35,710 nt of DNA from an uncultured Granulosicoccaceae bacterium. GTDB lineage: Bacteria; Pseudomonadota; Gammaproteobacteria; Granulosicoccales; Granulosicoccaceae. Below are positions 14,444 to 21,973 of this stretch, piece by piece; the stretch's first letter is position 1; each line of letters starts with the position of its first letter. The notes beneath the pieces are model-generated. The model ran no database searches. It saw only the letters and a program-made list of their open reading frames with translations, and was not told the origin of the DNA. The DNA lies in the NCBI GenBank assembly GCA_937930305.1, contig CALGLE010000046.1, forward strand, positions 1-35,710, read 5' to 3'. The position numbers were made by a program, and so were the translations under genes.

Positions 14444-15819
14444 AAACCTTAGTCATCTTAGTGGTGGGGCTAAGCCCAGCCTTGGTCGGTGAGCACACCC
14501 CTCACCTATCAAAACTGGCCCAGCGTGGTGGATTGCGCCCGATGAGGGCGGTCACCCCAGCGGTTACCTGTTCAGCTCAGTCGACCATGGTGACCGGTTT
14601 AACCCCGTCAGAACACGGCATCGTGGCCAATGGCTGGCATTTCCGAGACTTATCTGAAACCTGGTTGTGGCGTCAGTCAAATAAGTTGGTTGGAGGGGAA
14701 AAAATTTGGGATGAGGCCAAGCGCCGTAACCCCGATTTCACGTGCGCGAAAATGTTCTGGTGGTACAACATGTATTCCACCGCGGATTGGAGCGCGACAC
14801 CACGTCCGATGTATCCAGCCGATGGAAGAAAAATTCCTGACCATTACTCCTATCCAGCGGATTTACACGATGAATTGGACAGTCGCTTCGGTCAATTTCC
14901 ATTGTTTAAATTCTGGGGGCCGGCGGCTGACATCAGTTCCAGTCGCTGGATCTCGGATGCCACTAAGTACGTGATGCAAACCCGCAGTCCAACGCTGACA
15001 CTAACGTACTTATCGCATTTGGATTACAACTTACAACGCCTGGGGCCTGATTTAGAGCACCCCCTGATACAGCAAGATTTGCAGGCTGTGGATGCACTGT
15101 GCGGTGAATTGATTGCCGAAGCTGATGCGGCTGATATGCAAGTGATGGTGGTTTCAGAATATGGCATAACGCCGGTCACTGATGCGGTTCATATCAATCG
15201 TGCGCTTAGAGCAGCCGGATTAATACAAGTTCGACGCGAGCAGGGGCGTGAGCAGCTCGATGCGGGGGCATCGGATGCGTTTGCGTTGGCTGATCATCAA
15301 ATCGCCCATGTGTATGTGAATAATTTAGATCGCTTGGCTGAAACTAAGGCCCTACTAGAATCCTTAGATGGCGTTGAACACGTATTGGATGATGCAGGCA
15401 AACGCGAATGGGGATTAGATCACGAGCGCTCGGGGGAACTGGTGGCTATATCGGCTGCAGATCGTTGGTTCAGTTACTACTACTGGTTGGATGATGCGCG
15501 CGCGCCCGACTATTCAAACACCGTGGATATCCATCGAAAGCCTGGTTACGATCCCGTGGAGTTATTCGTTGATCCTAAAATTAAATGGCCGATGTTGGCG
15601 ATTGGCCTTCGGTTAATTCGAAAGAAATTGGGTTTTCGAACCTTGATGGATGTGATCTCGAATCAGCAGACCCAATTGGTGAAAGGCTCGCATGGAAGGC
15701 CCACTGATGACCCAGATCACGGGCCGGTGTTCATCACATCGAATGCTTCGCACTTGCCTGACACGGTGGCTCAAACAGATATTAAATCGCTGGTGCTCAA
15801 ACACGTATTTGATGAATAG
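14437..15819 (+). CDS. eboF: EboF: alkaline phosphatase-superfamily (nucleotide pyrophosphatase-like) protein of the ebo cluster
   Basis: From ATG 14437 the protein has 460 residues, the usual EboF length. Family blocks include VTCSAQSTMVTGLTPSEHGI with the nucleophile-region Thr/Ser, RQSNKLVGGEKIWDEAKRRN, MFWWYNMYSTADWSATPRP, MYPADGRKIPDHYSYPADL, DYNLQRLGPD, VVSEYGITPV and LVKGSHGRPT. The usual first-metal D-G is replaced by VVGLSP and the S-D-H-G by S-E-Y-G; as far as I recall these substitutions are shared by EboF relatives. It may act on a phosphorylated or phosphodiester-linked ebo intermediate. It is the only ebo gene on the plus strand, lying between eboE and eboB, and converges with eboB 32 bases downstream. 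A TTG nine codons earlier is a weaker start. Confidence 0.92.
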   Translation: MKQTLVILVVGLSPALVGEHTPHLSKLAQRGGLRPMRAVTPAVTCSAQSTMVTGLTPSEHGIVANGWHFRDLSETWLWRQSNKLVGGEKIWDEAKRRNPDFTCAKMFWWYNMYSTADWSATPRPMYPADGRKIPDHYSYPADLHDELDSRFGQFPLFKFWGPAADISSSRWISDATKYVMQTRSPTLTLTYLSHLDYNLQRLGPDLEHPLIQQDLQAVDALCGELIAEADAADMQVMVVSEYGITPVTDAVHINRALRAAGLIQVRREQGREQLDAGASDAFALADHQIAHVYVNNLDRLAETKALLESLDGVEHVLDDAGKREWGLDHERSGELVAISAADRWFSYYYWLDDARAPDYSNTVDIHRKPGYDPVELFVDPKIKWPMLAIGLRLIRKKLGFRTLMDVISNQQTQLVKGSHGRPTDDPDHGPVFITSNASHLPDTVAQTDIKSLVLKHVFDE

Positions 15820-15851
15820 TCTAGTGCGACCTTATCGTGGGCGAAGCGGCG

Positions 15852-16778
15852 CTATTCAATAATTAAATGATCGGGGTTGGCCGCTTGACTCGATTGTGTG
15901 ACGACCGGTTCGCGACCACCACGCAGTATTGAGTTCCCTTCGTACACAGAGCGTTGGTCAATGGCTGGTGGGTTTAACCAATCTTCCTCTTTCATTTGGC
16001 CGCTTTGACCATAAGCGTCTAATGCGTTTTGGTAACACACCAATCGCACGTGTTCCTCTGGGATGCCACGCTCTAAGGCAAGTTTGGCCGTCTTAGCCAC
16101 ACCCAGTGGTTCAGAAATTCCCCAATCGCAAGCTGAATCCACCATGATGCGGTCGGCACCGTACTCCGCCAGTATGTCCACCATGCGAGCATTGCCCATT
16201 TTTGTTGATGGGTAAATCGAGAACGCTGCCCAATAGCCGCGGTCTAAAACCTCGCGAACCGTTTCTTCATTGTTGTGATCAACCACCACCATGCTTGGGT
16301 CTACCCCGTGTTCCTCGCACACATCCATCGAACGAGTGGTGCCGCGTTTCTTATCTCGATGGGGTGTGTGAATCATGATGGGTAGAGCCAATTCTTTCGC
16401 CAATTCCAATTGCGCTCGAAAGTAGCGATCTTCTAACTCCGTTTGTTCGTCGTAACCAATCTCTCCGATGGCAACCACGCCTTCTTTTAATGCAAAGCGG
16501 GGCAATATCTCCATAACCGCGTCGGCCAATTCTTCGTTGTTCGCTTCTTTGGAATTAAGGCCGATGGTGCAATAGTGTCGAATACCAAATTGGCTGGCCC
16601 GAAACCGTTCAAAACCCACAATCGAGGACAAGTAGTCAATGTAGGTGCCAACGTGTGTGCGGGGCTGGCCCAGCCAAAAGGCGGGTTCGATCACGGCTAC
16701 CACCCCGGCTGCAGCCATGCGCTCGTAGTCGTCGGTGACTCGAGAAATCATGTGTGCATGAGGGTCGATGAACATCAT
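15852..16778 (-). CDS. eboB: EboB: TatD-family metal-dependent hydrolase of the ebo cluster
   Basis: The 308-residue TIM-barrel hydrolase has a full set of metal ligands: H7 and H9 in FIDPHAH, E106 in VVAIGEIGYD, H137 in PIMIHTPH, H168 in VVVDHNNEE and D214 in RIMVDSACDWG. It starts at the first of two adjacent ATGs, with GGAG 8 bases before it. Compared with DNA-acting TatD proteins it has an insertion around residues 33-65 (EPAFWLGQPRTHVGTYIDYL), typical for EboB. A small-molecule amidohydrolase reaction is more likely than nuclease activity. It follows eboA by 55 bases on the minus strand; its 3' end faces eboF. Confidence 0.92.
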   Translation of the reverse strand: MMFIDPHAHMISRVTDDYERMAAAGVVAVIEPAFWLGQPRTHVGTYIDYLSSIVGFERFRASQFGIRHYCTIGLNSKEANNEELADAVMEILPRFALKEGVVAIGEIGYDEQTELEDRYFRAQLELAKELALPIMIHTPHRDKKRGTTRSMDVCEEHGVDPSMVVVDHNNEETVREVLDRGYWAAFSIYPSTKMGNARMVDILAEYGADRIMVDSACDWGISEPLGVAKTAKLALERGIPEEHVRLVCYQNALDAYGQSGQMKEEDWLNPPAIDQRSVYEGNSILRGGREPVVTQSSQAANPDHLIIE

Positions 16779-16833
16779 GGTATCCGCTCCGGTGGATTAA
16801 AGCTTTAAGATTAGTGCACCGGGCAACGCTCTG

Positions 16834-17712
16834 CTAGCTAAACGTTTCGTACACGGCGGCCCAAGTCAATTCCCCACGATCAATCGCTGTTAAATTGGTT
16901 CTGTGCAGCTCTCGCAGGGGTTTGGGTAAGGCATCTGGATGCGGGCAGCTGGACAAGGCAAGCAGTGCCCCTTCGGTGCTGCCGGGCGTGCTGTCGTTAA
17001 GCGCTTTGTGTAAATCTTTCAGGAGGGAATCGGTTGTGGCGAAGGGGCCAACACATCGCCACAGTTCAGGGGTTACCGGGCGATTCGCAGCCCATCGCTC
17101 ATGCGCATAATCGCACAGGATAGCGGCCAGTTCAGGATTCGCTCTTTCGTCTAACCCCACAATGGGGTGCAGTGTGCTTTCTATAAATAATGCTTTTAAT
17201 ACCATGTGATTCCAACGGTGGGCATCAAACGCATTTTTAGGGTAGGGGTTGTGATGCGCGATGGCTTCAAACACCGATTGAATACTGGTTCTTAAACCTT
17301 CGCCTAAAGCTGCATCCAGAGCCTCGTTGGGTTCGAGTAAACAAGTCGCGCGGTAAAGTGCGATTTGTTCGTTTAAGTCAGCGGTGCGACAAAGATCTGT
17401 GTAGGTTGCACTAAAACTATTGTGGCGATTGTTGGCAAGATCGTTAATGACTAAAACACGGGCCGCGGTATCCACACTCCAGTGCTCAAGGTTCCAGCCA
17501 GCTAGGTATTCTCTTGCTTCTCGGCACTGCTGCGGGTTCACGTTTAAATCCGCTCGACCCAGTTTTCTTGGAATCAGCCCCAATGTGATGTGAAGGGTCT
17601 TATTGCTTGAGTCGGCAGGTAAGGCGTGACGCTGAGAATCTAACCACTGCCATTGTTCATCGGCTATGGAGGCACGCAAAACCTGCGTTAATAAAGTTAC
17701 AGCATCACTCAT
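16834..17712 (-). CDS. eboA: EboA domain-containing protein of the ebo cluster
   Basis: The 292-residue protein is almost all helical and soluble, with no export signal. Features shared with EboA proteins are an N-terminal helix ending in LITLGLIPRKLGR-like text (here ITLGLIPRKLGRADLNV), a middle NEALDAALGEGLRTSIQSVF and FEAIAHHNPYPKNAFDAHRW, followed by WNHMVLKALFIESTLHPIVG with two conserved histidines. No catalytic motif is recognised; a scaffold or partner role for the other Ebo proteins is possible. Its ATG overlaps the TGA of eboD (ATGA), so translation is coupled. Confidence 0.9.
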   Translation of the reverse strand: MSDAVTLLTQVLRASIADEQWQWLDSQRHALPADSSNKTLHITLGLIPRKLGRADLNVNPQQCREAREYLAGWNLEHWSVDTAARVLVINDLANNRHNSFSATYTDLCRTADLNEQIALYRATCLLEPNEALDAALGEGLRTSIQSVFEAIAHHNPYPKNAFDAHRWNHMVLKALFIESTLHPIVGLDERANPELAAILCDYAHERWAANRPVTPELWRCVGPFATTDSLLKDLHKALNDSTPGSTEGALLALSSCPHPDALPKPLRELHRTNLTAIDRGELTWAAVYETFS

Positions 17713-18896
17713 GCGGCTACAGCGAGCTTTCTCGTATCCAGCCAGTCGATCGCGTTCAGTATTCGGCTTTCATCCATTTGATGAACTTCCACACCGGTAC
17801 CGATGTCACTCAATAAAGTGATGCACAGCTCGCCGCCCAGATGTTCTTTAAAATCACTAAGACCTTGCAAAATATTCCAGTTGTTCGCTTCATTTTTACT
17901 TAACAGTGCATCATCCCAAAGATTAAAACCCAATCTTTTTAGCAGTCGACATATGCGTTCGTCTGCACCAGCGCTTAAGTGATTAGCGAGCACAGAATAG
18001 CGAGAATCTAAAGCGAGTCCAATGGCGACAGCTTCTCCGTGTCGCAGATTATATCGCGTCAGTGTTTCCAGTCGATGAGCAGCCCAGTGACCAAAGTCGA
18101 GCGGTCTGGCGCTACCGGTTTCAAACGGATCCCCACCGTGACCGATTTGATGCATGTGTAATTCTGCGCAGCGACGAATCATGTACTGCATCGCATCTGC
18201 ATCGAAATTAGCAAGTTTGGAATGATGTTTTTCCAGCCAATCAAAGAAACATTGATCACGTATCAATGCCACTTTAACCGCTTCGGCCATGCCAGAGATT
18301 TTGTCTCGATCTGGCAACGCTTGAATAAAATCGTAGTCGTTTAATACGGCATAGGGTGGTGCGAATGTACCCAGATAATTTTTTTGCCCATAACGATTAA
18401 CCCCATTTTTAACACCAACTCCTGAATCGTTTTGTGCCAAAACGGTGGTGGGTATTCGCACGTGGCGTATGCCTCTATGCGCTGTGGCTGCCACAAAACC
18501 CACCGTATCAAGCAATGCACCACCACCTATCGCGACCACGTAGGCATGGCGATCTAGACGCGTATCCACCACGATTTGGTGTAAATGCTCACGCAATTCA
18601 TCGTCGTTTTTAACCGACTCGCCACCTGGCACAACGACTGGCGCTCTGGCGAGTTGTATTTGCTTAGAATGAGTGCCCACATAGGTTTGAATGTCTTCAA
18701 GTAACGTGGGGCAGGCTTCAGCAACACCATCGTCAACGATGCAAACAAAGCGATGTAACTTACCTGCATCGCGTCCTTGCAACGTGTCCCGAAATGTTGG
18801 GTTCTCGGGTTTAAATAACCCGCTTGTAAAACTTACTGGAAACCGGTAAGGAACCTGGAAAGATTGATAAACTGTATCGGTCATTGGAGTGGTCAT
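17709..18896 (-). CDS. eboD: EboD: 3-dehydroquinate synthase-superfamily sugar phosphate cyclase of the ebo cluster
   Basis: The 395-residue enzyme has the NAD-binding VVAIGGGALLDTVGFVAAT (about residues 120-138) and the zinc ligands of the superfamily: E205 in ISGMAEAVKVALI, H270 in RPLDFGHWAAHRLE and H286 in LRHGEAVAIGLALD. The active-site loop reads NDSGVGVKNGVNRYGQKNYL; true AroB has a G-G-K-x-A-x-N pattern, whereas GVKNGVN with DFGHWAAH is the pattern of sedoheptulose-7-phosphate cyclases such as 2-epi-5-epi-valiolone synthase. A cyclitol-type product is therefore plausible, though inferred. The ATG directly follows the TAA of the exported-protein gene (TAAATG), and the stop overlaps eboA, so all three are translated together. 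A housekeeping AroB role is unlikely. Confidence 0.9.
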   Translation of the reverse strand: MTTPMTDTVYQSFQVPYRFPVSFTSGLFKPENPTFRDTLQGRDAGKLHRFVCIVDDGVAEACPTLLEDIQTYVGTHSKQIQLARAPVVVPGGESVKNDDELREHLHQIVVDTRLDRHAYVVAIGGGALLDTVGFVAATAHRGIRHVRIPTTVLAQNDSGVGVKNGVNRYGQKNYLGTFAPPYAVLNDYDFIQALPDRDKISGMAEAVKVALIRDQCFFDWLEKHHSKLANFDADAMQYMIRRCAELHMHQIGHGGDPFETGSARPLDFGHWAAHRLETLTRYNLRHGEAVAIGLALDSRYSVLANHLSAGADERICRLLKRLGFNLWDDALLSKNEANNWNILQGLSDFKEHLGGELCITLLSDIGTGVEVHQMDESRILNAIDWLDTRKLAVAA

Positions 18897-20099
18897 TTAA
18901 CTGGCCTTTTGTCGAAAAGCGGCCAGAAAAAATAAAAATAACACAGTCATCGTTGCGATCCCTAGTACGCCTGTAGTTACCACAGGCTCATCGATTTTGT
19001 TGTTCTCGCCGCTGTTCGCCAAGTCCATTGGTGTCGGCATGTTGCCAGAAGATATCGCTGGGTTGGGCTCGGGGCTCGGTTCTACACCTGAATTTGGATC
19101 TGGCTCCGGGTTCGACACATCGCCGGGTTCAACCGCGGGTGGGATTGTTGAGTTGTTGTCTGGGGTGTTTATCGTAAAGGCTAAGTCAGCTCGGTTATCC
19201 GCGCCGTCGACGTCCGCCTCATTGGCGATGACGGTGGATTGAATGGTTAGGTTGGCCGCCGCAGCGTTTGCGACTAAATATAACTGCCCCGTGGTGGAAT
19301 CCCCTGGGGGCAGTTCCATAATCGGACAAGCTACGATGTTTGCGCCAGGATGTGTGCTGGTTGTTTGTGTGCAGCTACCCAACTCAAGCACGGCAAATTC
19401 TTCGGGTACATCAAACACGATGTTGACGTCGGTTGCTGTTGCGATTGCTGTGTCTTCATTGAGTACGGCAAAATCAATGGTAATTTGATCGCCCACGTCT
19501 ATGTCGGCTGACAGAGTAGCGGCGTTGCCGATTAACGACACTTTGTCAGGCTGTGTGTCTGTTTCACCCACCGGTGTTAACCGTAGCTCAGTCCATCGAC
19601 CTCGAGCGAAAGCAAAACCATTGCCTTCTGGAATCTTGTCGTTTGAATTTGCAATCGATTCAACCGCCAAAACATCGCCGTTACGCAAACTCACTTGGGC
19701 AAACTTATGTGAGATGGGCAAGTAATCTATGTTGGTGGTTGGGTTGGTTGATGAGCCAATAAGTTCTGAATTGACAGATAGCTTGTAAACTGCTTCACCG
19801 TCTAATTCAGCTAAACCAATCAACGCGATGTTGTAGAGCCCGTTGTCGCCGCTGAACACCGTTTCTGCTCTTGCAAAGACACCGCGATATTCCACGATGG
19901 ATGCTTGGATTGCTAAAGAACCTCGCACTTGCTCAGCATAGTAGGGCGCGTCACCTGCGTCACGAACTGGGAAGTCGGTGGTGGCGCCAAGGACAAGGGT
20001 GGCTGCCGATACGGGAACTGTGCACAGCGCCCAGCCGCCAAGCAAAAGGCCCAGGGGCGCGATAGTGGATGCGACCAGTCGTCTGAATTGGGCGAGCAT
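18897..20099 (-). CDS. Exported, membrane-anchored DUF11-like protein heading the ebo operon
   Basis: From ATG 20099 the 400-residue protein begins MLAQFRRLVASTIAPLGLLL and has a Sec signal peptide ending near V-P-V-S-A-A. A beta-rich N-terminal domain follows (about residues 33-180), then a DUF11/CARDB-type domain with DVGDQITIDFAVLNEDTAIA and VNIVFDVPEEFAVLELG, including a likely disulfide between the Cys of LGSCTQ and IVACPI. About 50 residues rich in Pro, Glu, Asn and Ser form a stalk, and the end is a single helix TGVLGIATMTVLFLFFLAAF plus a basic RQKAS. It is thus held in the inner membrane with its domains in the periplasm. The TAA touches the eboD ATG. I know of no ebo cluster described with this gene. 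A longer start 12 codons upstream is unlikely. Confidence 0.8.
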   Translation of the reverse strand: MLAQFRRLVASTIAPLGLLLGGWALCTVPVSAATLVLGATTDFPVRDAGDAPYYAEQVRGSLAIQASIVEYRGVFARAETVFSGDNGLYNIALIGLAELDGEAVYKLSVNSELIGSSTNPTTNIDYLPISHKFAQVSLRNGDVLAVESIANSNDKIPEGNGFAFARGRWTELRLTPVGETDTQPDKVSLIGNAATLSADIDVGDQITIDFAVLNEDTAIATATDVNIVFDVPEEFAVLELGSCTQTTSTHPGANIVACPIMELPPGDSTTGQLYLVANAAAANLTIQSTVIANEADVDGADNRADLAFTINTPDNNSTIPPAVEPGDVSNPEPDPNSGVEPSPEPNPAISSGNMPTPMDLANSGENNKIDEPVVTTGVLGIATMTVLFLFFLAAFRQKAS

Positions 20100-20179
20100 A
20101 AAAGTCTCTTGTGTGGGTCTATCTGGGATTTCCACACACTGCTATGCAACGGCTGCGCCGGTTTGCCCGACTTGTTAGT

Positions 20180-20191
20180 AAGCGTACGCTT
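20180..20191. promoter_or_regulatory. Perfect 12-bp palindrome upstream of the ebo operon
   Basis: AAGCGTACGCTT is identical to its reverse complement and is followed by TTGAAGCG, a further copy of the AAGCG half. It lies 81 bases upstream of the first gene of the ebo operon, in the gap after the AhpD-like gene. A regulator site is the simplest reading. No convincing promoter hexamers were found in this gap. Confidence 0.4.
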
Positions 20192-20213
20192 TTGAAGCGA
20201 ATCAGGTCCTAAT

Positions 20214-20813
20214 TTAGGGGGTTCGTCCCATGGTATAAAATTCATCATTGGGCCGCATCGAGATGACATTCGCGATTCGGTTGCTAAGGCCAAAGAACGC
20301 GGTTATGCCAGTAATATCCCAAATATCATCGTCAGTGAATCCTTGCAGGTACAGGCTTTCATAATCTGATTGATCGATCTTGTATGACTCATTGGCCACT
20401 TTCACAGCGAATGCCAGCATGACTTTCTGACGCTCGGAAATGTCGGCTTTTCGATAATTCATCGATACCTGATCGGCCACTAAGGCGTGCTTCGCCCGAA
20501 CTCGAAGGATTGCACCGTGTGCGACCACGCAGTAGCCACAGCGATTTTCTGCTGAGGTTGCCACCACAATCATTTCTCGTTCCGCTTTACTTAATCCGCT
20601 TTCCCTTTCCATTAGCGCGTCATGGTAGGCCATGAATGCACGAAGTTCATCAGGGCGCCAAGCCAAGGTTAGAAAGACGTTTGGGATGAACCCCGCCTTG
20701 TCTTGCACGGCCAGCATCATGGCTTGCAAATCGTCGGGAAGTTCGTTGAGAGGGGGAACTGGGAATAAGCTGAGTTTGGAAGAGGGGTCTGGTGTGGTCG
20801 TCCCTGCGGTCAT
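20214..20813 (-). CDS. Peroxidase-related AhpD/carboxymuconolactone decarboxylase-like enzyme
   Basis: The 199-residue helical protein contains the AhpD redox site C92-G-Y-C95 followed by H99 (ENRCGYCVVAHG), preceded by LSKAEREMIVVATSAENRCG. It belongs to the uncharacterized peroxidase-related subgroup, which typically starts FPVPPLNELPDDLQAMM and contains GFIPNVFLTLAWRPDELRAF. AhpD-like proteins reduce peroxides or related substrates using the Cys pair. The ATG overlaps the stop of the GntR/FCD regulator by 4 bases, so they form one unit. The ebo operon follows 115 bases downstream on the same strand and could receive read-through. Confidence 0.9.
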   Translation of the reverse strand: MTAGTTTPDPSSKLSLFPVPPLNELPDDLQAMMLAVQDKAGFIPNVFLTLAWRPDELRAFMAYHDALMERESGLSKAEREMIVVATSAENRCGYCVVAHGAILRVRAKHALVADQVSMNYRKADISERQKVMLAFAVKVANESYKIDQSDYESLYLQGFTDDDIWDITGITAFFGLSNRIANVISMRPNDEFYTMGRTP

Positions 20814-21493
20814 ACGCGATTCAGGCCTGATTGTTTGAGAATAGTAATCAATGTTTTACCAGCTTGCTTACGATGACGTCTATGAATTTCGTCTGCTTTC
20901 GCCGCATCGCCTTCAAGAATGGCTTCGTACAGTGCGCGATGTTCACGGTTTGATTGAGTAGGAAACGGTCGCAATTTCAGCGTGATGGATCGCGCCCGCC
21001 TAACTTGGTCATTAAAGTTCGCCACAACGGCCGCAATGCGTGTGTTCTTGCTAAGCTCAACCAAGTGCATGTGAAATAACTCGTCTGCCATTGCCCAGGC
21101 CTCTAAATCTTTCTTGCTAAGTGCCTCATCCATTTCTGCGATGCAGGCATCCACTGCGACTAAGTCTGCTTTTGAATAACCATGGCCGGCCGCTAGGCGC
21201 GCCGCTAAGCATTCCATTTCAGTCAGCACAGCATAGATTTCTTGCATATCATCGACGGAAAGCGCGTTAATTCGAACGCCTTTACGCGGCTGCACCTCCA
21301 AAAGGCCACTGGCTTGAAGCATCAGGGTGGCCTCTCGAACTGGTGTTCGAGATATCCCTAGGCGATCGGCAAGTTCACTTTCAAGATGATTACTATCGGC
21401 TGTGAGAACACCGGTAAAAATCAATTGGCGGATTTCTTCCGCTGCCCGATGAGTGGCTGACGATTGCCGGGACTTTTTTGCGGGGTTTAACAT
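20810..21493 (-). CDS. GntR-family regulator with FCD domain
   Basis: The wHTH region reads HRAAEEIRQLIFTGVLTADS, then LADRLGISRTPVREATLMLQ and GLLEVQPRKGVRI; the FCD domain follows with its metal-binding D/H residues in ADELFHMHLVELS, SNREHRALYEAI and IHRRHRKQAG. FCD regulators answer to carboxylic acids or sugar acids. I place the start at ATG 21493 because AGGTG lies 7 bases upstream; starts at 21511, 21517 (ATG) or 21544 (GTG) are possible and add an unconserved tail. It is co-translated with the AhpD-like gene and divergent to the aldolase-like/Ldh-like pair, which it probably regulates. Confidence 0.88.
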   Translation of the reverse strand: MLNPAKKSRQSSATHRAAEEIRQLIFTGVLTADSNHLESELADRLGISRTPVREATLMLQASGLLEVQPRKGVRINALSVDDMQEIYAVLTEMECLAARLAAGHGYSKADLVAVDACIAEMDEALSKKDLEAWAMADELFHMHLVELSKNTRIAAVVANFNDQVRRARSITLKLRPFPTQSNREHRALYEAILEGDAAKADEIHRRHRKQAGKTLITILKQSGLNRV

Positions 21494-21544
21494 CTGTACA
21501 CCTGAGTTCATACACATGCCTGTGATGATTCGTCCTGTATCCAC

Positions 21545-21973
21545 CCTCTTCGCTGAGGGCTCCCAAGGTCGTTTATGCCGTCATTGCAAAAACGGACCTT
21601 GCGTAGGATAGGCCAAATAGAGCTGCTAAGTCATGCTGCATGCGGCGTATGTCCAAGGAAATTGGACAAATGAAAGCCGTGGATAGTGACTTTTTGCGAC
21701 ATTATAAAGACGTAAAATGAAGGTAAAAGCGGTTTTATAGGCTTTATATTGCTTAATTTCGCGTCTATCGAGCATCCTTGTTTTTCTTTGGAAAATGTTG
21801 GAAAACCAGAATGCAGGGTGCCCATCGTTGCCCATAAGCTTAAAGTTCAAGGCAATGCTTGTCGCGAAGCTTGCCGCACAGCGGCGTATAGTAGGGCGCT
21901 CAAGGTGCGTGTCAAAGTTTTTTTGTTCCTTGGTTTGATCTCAGAACCGTTCTTGTTTGGAGGTAATCGCTCA
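21545..21973. other. Divergent intergenic region with a long hairpin
   Basis: No gene is supported here. On the GntR side, AAGGTC-GTTT (21565-21574) pairs with AAAC-GGACCTT (21590-21600) with one bulged base, a 10-bp stem and a 15-base loop; it may be an operator or an RNA structure in the GntR leader. No promoter hexamers with proper spacing were found for the aldolase-like gene, although TATAGT occurs at 21887-21892. Confidence 0.45.

Noticed and set aside
17709..18896. Housekeeping 3-dehydroquinate synthase (aroB)
   Set aside because: Active-site loops differ from AroB and the gene sits in translational overlap with eboA, so it is EboD.
18997..19762. Several plus-strand open frames opposite the exported protein gene
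   Set aside because: They mirror the low-complexity Pro/Glu/Asp coding strand and show no protein-like features of their own.
21749..21973. N-terminal extension of the aldolase-like protein
   Set aside because: The extra 75 codons have no family similarity and a strong ribosome-binding site precedes the internal ATG at 21974.
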